DNA from: Thermoleptolyngbya sichuanensis A183
Lineage (GTDB): Bacteria > Cyanobacteriota > Cyanobacteriia > Elainellales > Elainellaceae
Length of the DNA: 64,000 nt
Direction: 5' to 3'
NCBI RefSeq assembly: GCF_013177315.1
Contig: NZ_CP053661.1
Coordinates: 2,852,001-2,916,000, forward strand
How positions within the stretch are numbered: position 1 is the first letter of the stretch; every line of letters begins with the position of its first letter. The notes under the pieces are model-generated. The model searched no databases. It worked only from the letters and a program-made list of their open reading frames with translations, and was not told the origin of the DNA. Of this stretch, positions 60,280-64,000 are shown in pieces. The position numbers and the translations under genes are program-made.

Positions 60280-60618
60280 CTACGCATCCGACTGCTTGGG
60301 CTGAAATAGAAGCTGAATCCCCAGCGCCACCAGCCCCACCGCCGCAATGCCAAACGTCACCAGCGCCAGACAGCTCATCCCCAGCACCAGCGTCCGCACG
60401 GCCGAGCCAATGCTCACTGCCAGGGAATTGCCCGCAGGCAGCGGCTTGGCAGCAAAGGTGCTGTGGATGGAAACGGTGAGGAAATAAAGCGCAGTGGCGA
60501 TCGCCCCTGAAATAGCAGCCCCCGTCCAGCAGCGCAGGGGGGTCGGCGGTGTCTCATCTGCCACTAGGGGGAGAGGCTTCTTTTTAGCAGTCTCTTGAAC
60601 AGGGTTAATCTCTGCCAT
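60280..60618 (-). CDS. DUF3082 family membrane protein (112 aa)
   Basis: The short protein has a polar N-terminus (KKKPLPLVADETPPTPLRCW) and two hydrophobic segments (AISGAIATALYFLTVSI and CLALVTFGIAAVGLVALGI). This is the layout of DUF3082, a family limited to cyanobacteria and plastids. The function is unknown. It starts upstream of the photolyase gene on the same strand with 15 bases between them. Confidence 0.82.
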   Translation of the reverse strand: MAEINPVQETAKKKPLPLVADETPPTPLRCWTGAAISGAIATALYFLTVSIHSTFAAKPLPAGNSLAVSIGSAVRTLVLGMSCLALVTFGIAAVGLVALGIQLLFQPKQSDA

Positions 60619-60740
60619 GTCGCGAACCTCACTTGAGCCTTGCTAGTGATGATCTTACAGGATGGAACGAGAAGGGGAGGATGGGAATTTAGACTTGCGT
60701 CCTGGTACCCTCCTCCCCTCCTCGCATCCCGTCATCGGCT

Positions 60741-62867
60741 CTAAAGTTCTGGCATCGTCCGCAGCACGGTCTTTGGCTGAGGGAGCTTCTCATCTAGGGC
60801 AGGGGCACACGCCCAGAAAGTCGTCACCGACTGGCGCATCCGCTCAACGCATTCCCTGGCCTTCTTGGCGTGGATGTCATCAGGATAGGCATAGGGATAG
60901 CTGGCGTGGTGGGTTGTCAGAGTTTCATAGTCGAACTTTTTCGTAGAAAAGGCGACTGCTTCGAGCTGCGTCAGCCGTTCTTCCAATAGCCCCATCAGCA
61001 CCCGGAACCGCACCCACTGGTGATCCTCAAACTTGAACTCCTTAATGAGCTTATCGCCTGCGGTTTTGCCCTTGTTCATCACGCCCTCAATCGTAGCCTT
61101 GTCCATTGCCAGGTTGAGGCCGCCTTCGTCGTGGGCCAGGCGCACCTGGGCAATTCGTTCGCGATAGCCAGGTAGCCCGGCCAGACTGGTGTCTCGATAG
61201 TTTTGTGCGGTCTGGAACATTTGCCACGCAAAGGCCAGCAGGTTCGACTGCAAATCGACCCATTCGGGAGCCTGACGATCGTTGGGGCGCGGCAGAAACA
61301 CATCCTGATTCAGCACACGGCCGCTTTCCTGCGATCGCTCTTCTTGCAAATTGGGCGAGTTGGGCGTGACGCTCAGATAATCCGGATTGATCGTGCGCGT
61401 CGCGCCCGTGCCAAATCCAGGTCTGACTTGCAGCGCATCTTCCGACACCGACCCCAGGTTGATGCCAAAGGTTGGGCGCGTGGGCAGCCACGAGTCAAAA
61501 AAGTGAATCGGGAAGTTGCTGCAAATGCCGCCATCGCTGAACCAGTTTTGCTGCAAATCTTTGGAATTTTTCGTCAGGTCTACTCTGATCACATCGCCCG
61601 GCTGGTGGCGATTGAGGCACGACTGGGACACCGTGTAGAGCGGCACCGCGCTAATCAGCACCGGAAAGCTAAGGCTCATGCGCGTTGCCACTACCACAGG
61701 CAGATCGTCGGGATCGGGCAGAAAGTAATAGCCCTTTGGCAGGTCATACTGCGGCCGCTGCCCCGCCTTTTCGACCAGATGCTTGACCACATTGCTGGGA
61801 AACAGCTTGCTAAATTCCTCCGCCTTAAAAATAAAGCGATGGTCGGGTTCAAAGGGCAGGGTGTAGGGGCGATTGTGGCTGAGATTGGAGGTGACCACGC
61901 GCAGGTCGATGTTGTATTTACCGTTATCGCAGTCGGGCAGATCTCCGTTTGGCAGGGGCTTCTTTCGCAGGTCGCCAAAGGTGAGCGGTCGCCCGGTTGG
62001 ATCTAGCCCCGCCAGATTGTTGATGTTGACGCTGAGCCAGTCCGTCAGCGCAATGGGGTTGGGGTCTGGCCCATTTGCTTCAGGCATATGTCCGGTGCAA
62101 ATGCCAAACAGATTGGTGGGCAGCATTTTGAACAGCGCCGTGTACAAATCCACCGCGCCCGCCGCCAGCGTGCCCACGCCCAGCAGCCGATCCAGCCCGA
62201 TGAACATCACCGCCAGCACGCCCACCCCCAGCAGGTAGTCGCCCAGCGCCACCGAGTTGCCCGTCAGCCAGCCTGCAATGCCAAAGGCGATCGCCGCCAG
62301 AGTTCCCAGCACCAGCGCCAGCACCGCGCTACCCAGCAGTCCCCAGAGGGTTCCCTTGCGGGCACTGGCGGGGCTGGTGCGGCGGGTGATGTCGAGCAAT
62401 TCCTGTATCCGCTGGAGCCAGGATTTTCTGGGTTTCGAGCCTTGGGCGCTGGCGGCTCTGCCCGATTTGCCCGTTTTGGGGTCGGGCGTGATGCCCAAAA
62501 TCGCCATCAGCGCGTCCATCAGCGGTTTCAGCATCGGTTCTGGCTGAAACAGGCTGAGCAAGAATCCTTCTTGGCAAAGCTGTTGACTGAGCGTGTCGAG
62601 TCGGTCGAATCCGCTGGGCTGTCCGTCCCAGGCTGTTTCCCGGCCAAACTCGGCGGCGGCCGTCACCGCAGCGGCGATCGCCCCAGCGGAGGTTCCCCCC
62701 ACGCTGCGAAAGCGATACTTCCCCTCGCCGGCCAGTTTGCAAATTGCGGGCGGATAGACAATGCCGCTGGTGATGCCGCCTTTCATCACCAGGTCACATT
62801 CCTGCTCTGGGGTAAGATAGCGGGTTTCAGGCGCTTCGGATGCAGCCGACGGTTGGGCTTGGGACAT
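60741..62867 (-). CDS. Patatin-like phospholipase (708 aa)
   Basis: The protein has the patatin Ser-Asp dyad: GGTSAGAIAAAVTAA with the nucleophile Ser in GTSAG, the oxyanion loop KGGITSGIVYPPA, and the Asp in WFSDGGICSNFPIHFFD. An insertion of about 120 residues between motifs contains two or three hydrophobic segments (LWGLLGSAVLALVLGTLAAIA, LLGVGVLAVMFIGLD), so it is membrane-bound. Such lipases hydrolyse acyl lipids; similar large bacterial forms also occur in defence systems, but no partner genes of that kind are adjacent here. Confidence 0.88.
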   Translation of the reverse strand: MSQAQPSAASEAPETRYLTPEQECDLVMKGGITSGIVYPPAICKLAGEGKYRFRSVGGTSAGAIAAAVTAAAEFGRETAWDGQPSGFDRLDTLSQQLCQEGFLLSLFQPEPMLKPLMDALMAILGITPDPKTGKSGRAASAQGSKPRKSWLQRIQELLDITRRTSPASARKGTLWGLLGSAVLALVLGTLAAIAFGIAGWLTGNSVALGDYLLGVGVLAVMFIGLDRLLGVGTLAAGAVDLYTALFKMLPTNLFGICTGHMPEANGPDPNPIALTDWLSVNINNLAGLDPTGRPLTFGDLRKKPLPNGDLPDCDNGKYNIDLRVVTSNLSHNRPYTLPFEPDHRFIFKAEEFSKLFPSNVVKHLVEKAGQRPQYDLPKGYYFLPDPDDLPVVVATRMSLSFPVLISAVPLYTVSQSCLNRHQPGDVIRVDLTKNSKDLQQNWFSDGGICSNFPIHFFDSWLPTRPTFGINLGSVSEDALQVRPGFGTGATRTINPDYLSVTPNSPNLQEERSQESGRVLNQDVFLPRPNDRQAPEWVDLQSNLLAFAWQMFQTAQNYRDTSLAGLPGYRERIAQVRLAHDEGGLNLAMDKATIEGVMNKGKTAGDKLIKEFKFEDHQWVRFRVLMGLLEERLTQLEAVAFSTKKFDYETLTTHHASYPYAYPDDIHAKKARECVERMRQSVTTFWACAPALDEKLPQPKTVLRTMPEL

Positions 62868-62948
62868 GGATCAACTCCTTAAAGGGGGCATGGAGAGCGC
62901 CAGACAGCGCTGTTCCTTGCATACCCATCTAATACCCCAAATTTCGGA

Positions 62949-63893
62949 TTACGGTGCCAAATGGATACCTTTCGCAATCAACTGGCCCACCCAAATTTCC
63001 AAGTCTGGGTCGGGCTGCTGTTCGCGCAGGGCCGCCGTCAGCGCTTCGGCCCGCGCCTGGGAATGGGCCAGCCCAAACACCGTTGATCCCGACCCCGACA
63101 TCAGCGCCCCTGCCGCCCCCAGATCGAGCAACTGCTGCTTTAGCGCCGCCACCTTGGGATAGTCGGGAAAAACCACACGCTCGAAATCGTTGTAGAGCAG
63201 TTCGGGAATTTTGGAGCCGTCGCGCTGGGCGATCGCCCCCACCATTGGCCCGGCGTGAACCCGCTCTAGCCGCTGCTGGAGCGAGTCGGTATCGCGGGCA
63301 TAGGTTCCTTCAAACCGCTGGCGATAGGTTTTGTAGGCCCAGGCGGTGGAAATGGGCAGGCTGCGATATTTTGCCAGCACCACCCAGAGATAATCCACAC
63401 TGGGCAGCGGGTCGAGCTGTTCGCCCCGGCCCGTGGCGATCGCCGTTCCGCCGCCAATGCAAAAGGCCACATCCGACCCCAACTCGGCCGCCAGTTCTTG
63501 CAGTTCCATCCGGGTCAGACCCAGCCCCCACATCAGATCCAGCCCCACCAGCACCGCCGCCGCATTGGTCGAGCCGCCCGCCAGCCCCGCGCCCACAGGA
63601 ATCCGCTTGTGCAGCGTCATATCCACCCCGCCAAACTGGGCGTAGGCCTTGGGAAACCGCTGCGCCATTAGCACCGCCGCCTTGTGCGCCAGATTGTTCT
63701 CATCGGCGGGAATCTCCGGCGAGTCGCAACTGAGGCGAAACTGCTCGATGCCATTTGCCCGCAGATCCACCCAATCCGCCAGCGACACGCTCTGCATCAC
63801 CATCGCCAGTTCGTGATACCCATCGGGGCGATCGCCAATGATTTCCAGATAAAGATTGATTTTGGCCGGGGCAATTAGAGAATAAGAGCGCAT
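62949..63893 (-). CDS. ispE: 4-diphosphocytidyl-2-C-methyl-D-erythritol kinase
   Basis: IspE phosphorylates CDP-methylerythritol in the MEP pathway to isoprenoids, needed for carotenoids, chlorophyll and quinones. The protein of 314 residues is a GHMP kinase: SLIAPAKINLYLEI at the start, the ATP loop IPVGAGLAGGSTNAAA, and the late MSGSGSTVFGL. I use the ATG at 63893 (MRSYSLIAPAKIN); a frame start further upstream adds a Pro-rich tail that is unlikely. The remaining 107 bases to the window end hold no gene; a seven-to-eight G run and ATTTCAATAG repeats are all I see. Confidence 0.94.
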   Translation of the reverse strand: MRSYSLIAPAKINLYLEIIGDRPDGYHELAMVMQSVSLADWVDLRANGIEQFRLSCDSPEIPADENNLAHKAAVLMAQRFPKAYAQFGGVDMTLHKRIPVGAGLAGGSTNAAAVLVGLDLMWGLGLTRMELQELAAELGSDVAFCIGGGTAIATGRGEQLDPLPSVDYLWVVLAKYRSLPISTAWAYKTYRQRFEGTYARDTDSLQQRLERVHAGPMVGAIAQRDGSKIPELLYNDFERVVFPDYPKVAALKQQLLDLGAAGALMSGSGSTVFGLAHSQARAEALTAALREQQPDPDLEIWVGQLIAKGIHLAP

Positions 63894-64000
63894 TCTAGGG
63901 GTTGGGGGGGGCGGGATACCCCTGCTAAAGTGAACAAATGAACTAACCACTGATCCTGGCGGTTTATCCTGGCCATTTCAATAGTCATTTCAATAGCTAT

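Noticed and set aside
60741-62867. The patatin gene as part of a CBASS-like or other known defence operon
   Set aside because: No cyclase, sensor or other defence gene is adjacent; neighbours are ispE and DUF3082.

Overview
The window is chromosomal DNA of a cyanobacterium, most likely a filamentous Leptolyngbya-like lineage. The evidence is the very dense GCGATCGC-type (HIP1) octamers inside genes, the dispersed AATCCAA heptamer repeats, and cyanobacterial family members: the cyanobacterial glutamate-cysteine ligase, an SLH/OprB iron-uptake porin, DUF3082, the accA and folE types, and large Ser/Thr-kinase/AAA and AAA/WD40 signalling proteins. The species cannot be fixed from the sequence alone.

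Layout. 1-11.7 kb holds core metabolism: the tail of an unknown gene, DAHP synthase (aroF) with a remarkable regulatory leader, an ABC ATPase, gshA, a GHL10-type secreted hydrolase, polA, a PPK2, an L,D-transpeptidase and a MATE pump. 11.8-17.7 kb holds a small unknown protein, a decayed-looking interval, accA, an SDR plus folE pair, and the first copy of a 99-bp MITE-like element. 17.9-26.1 kb holds a signalling module (an 1831-residue kinase/AAA/GAF/SpoIIE protein and a small HATPase protein) and the porin. 26.4-33.7 kb holds minisatellites, a GT2 glycosyltransferase, MltA, an orphan-like gene, and a PPIase plus HlyB-like exporter pair. 33.8-39.5 kb holds two AAA-like STAND-type genes, one ending in 14 WD40 repeats, the other starting with a helix-turn-helix. 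39.5-50.7 kb is a one-strand accessory island of secreted hydrolases and intramembrane proteases (two TAP-like alpha/beta hydrolases, PrsW, two CPBP proteins, a secreted amidase). It carries an ISKra4-like insertion, a frameshift and relic fragments. 50.8-53.9 kb is a wrecked CRISPR-associated locus: a truncated Uma2 gene, a WYL regulator broken by an insertion sequence and a frameshift, and a two-repeat CRISPR relic. 53.9-64 kb returns to mostly housekeeping genes: DUF790 nuclease, hisA, GH13, a decayed patch, an iron-sulfur photolyase beside the second MITE copy, DUF3082, patatin and ispE.

The most striking signal is upstream of aroF. Two consecutive short reading frames, MSIQVRYFYFWYGKVHLG and MSRYFYFYFFWTRECPG, are each followed by a strong intrinsic terminator and each carry an antiterminator arm in their last codons. 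This reads as a tandem, translation-coupled attenuator sensing Phe, Tyr and Trp together, placed before a DAHP synthase that has no allosteric domain of its own. Other notable items are the AAA/WD40 pair, the protease/hydrolase island with traces of family expansion and decay, and the relic CRISPR locus.
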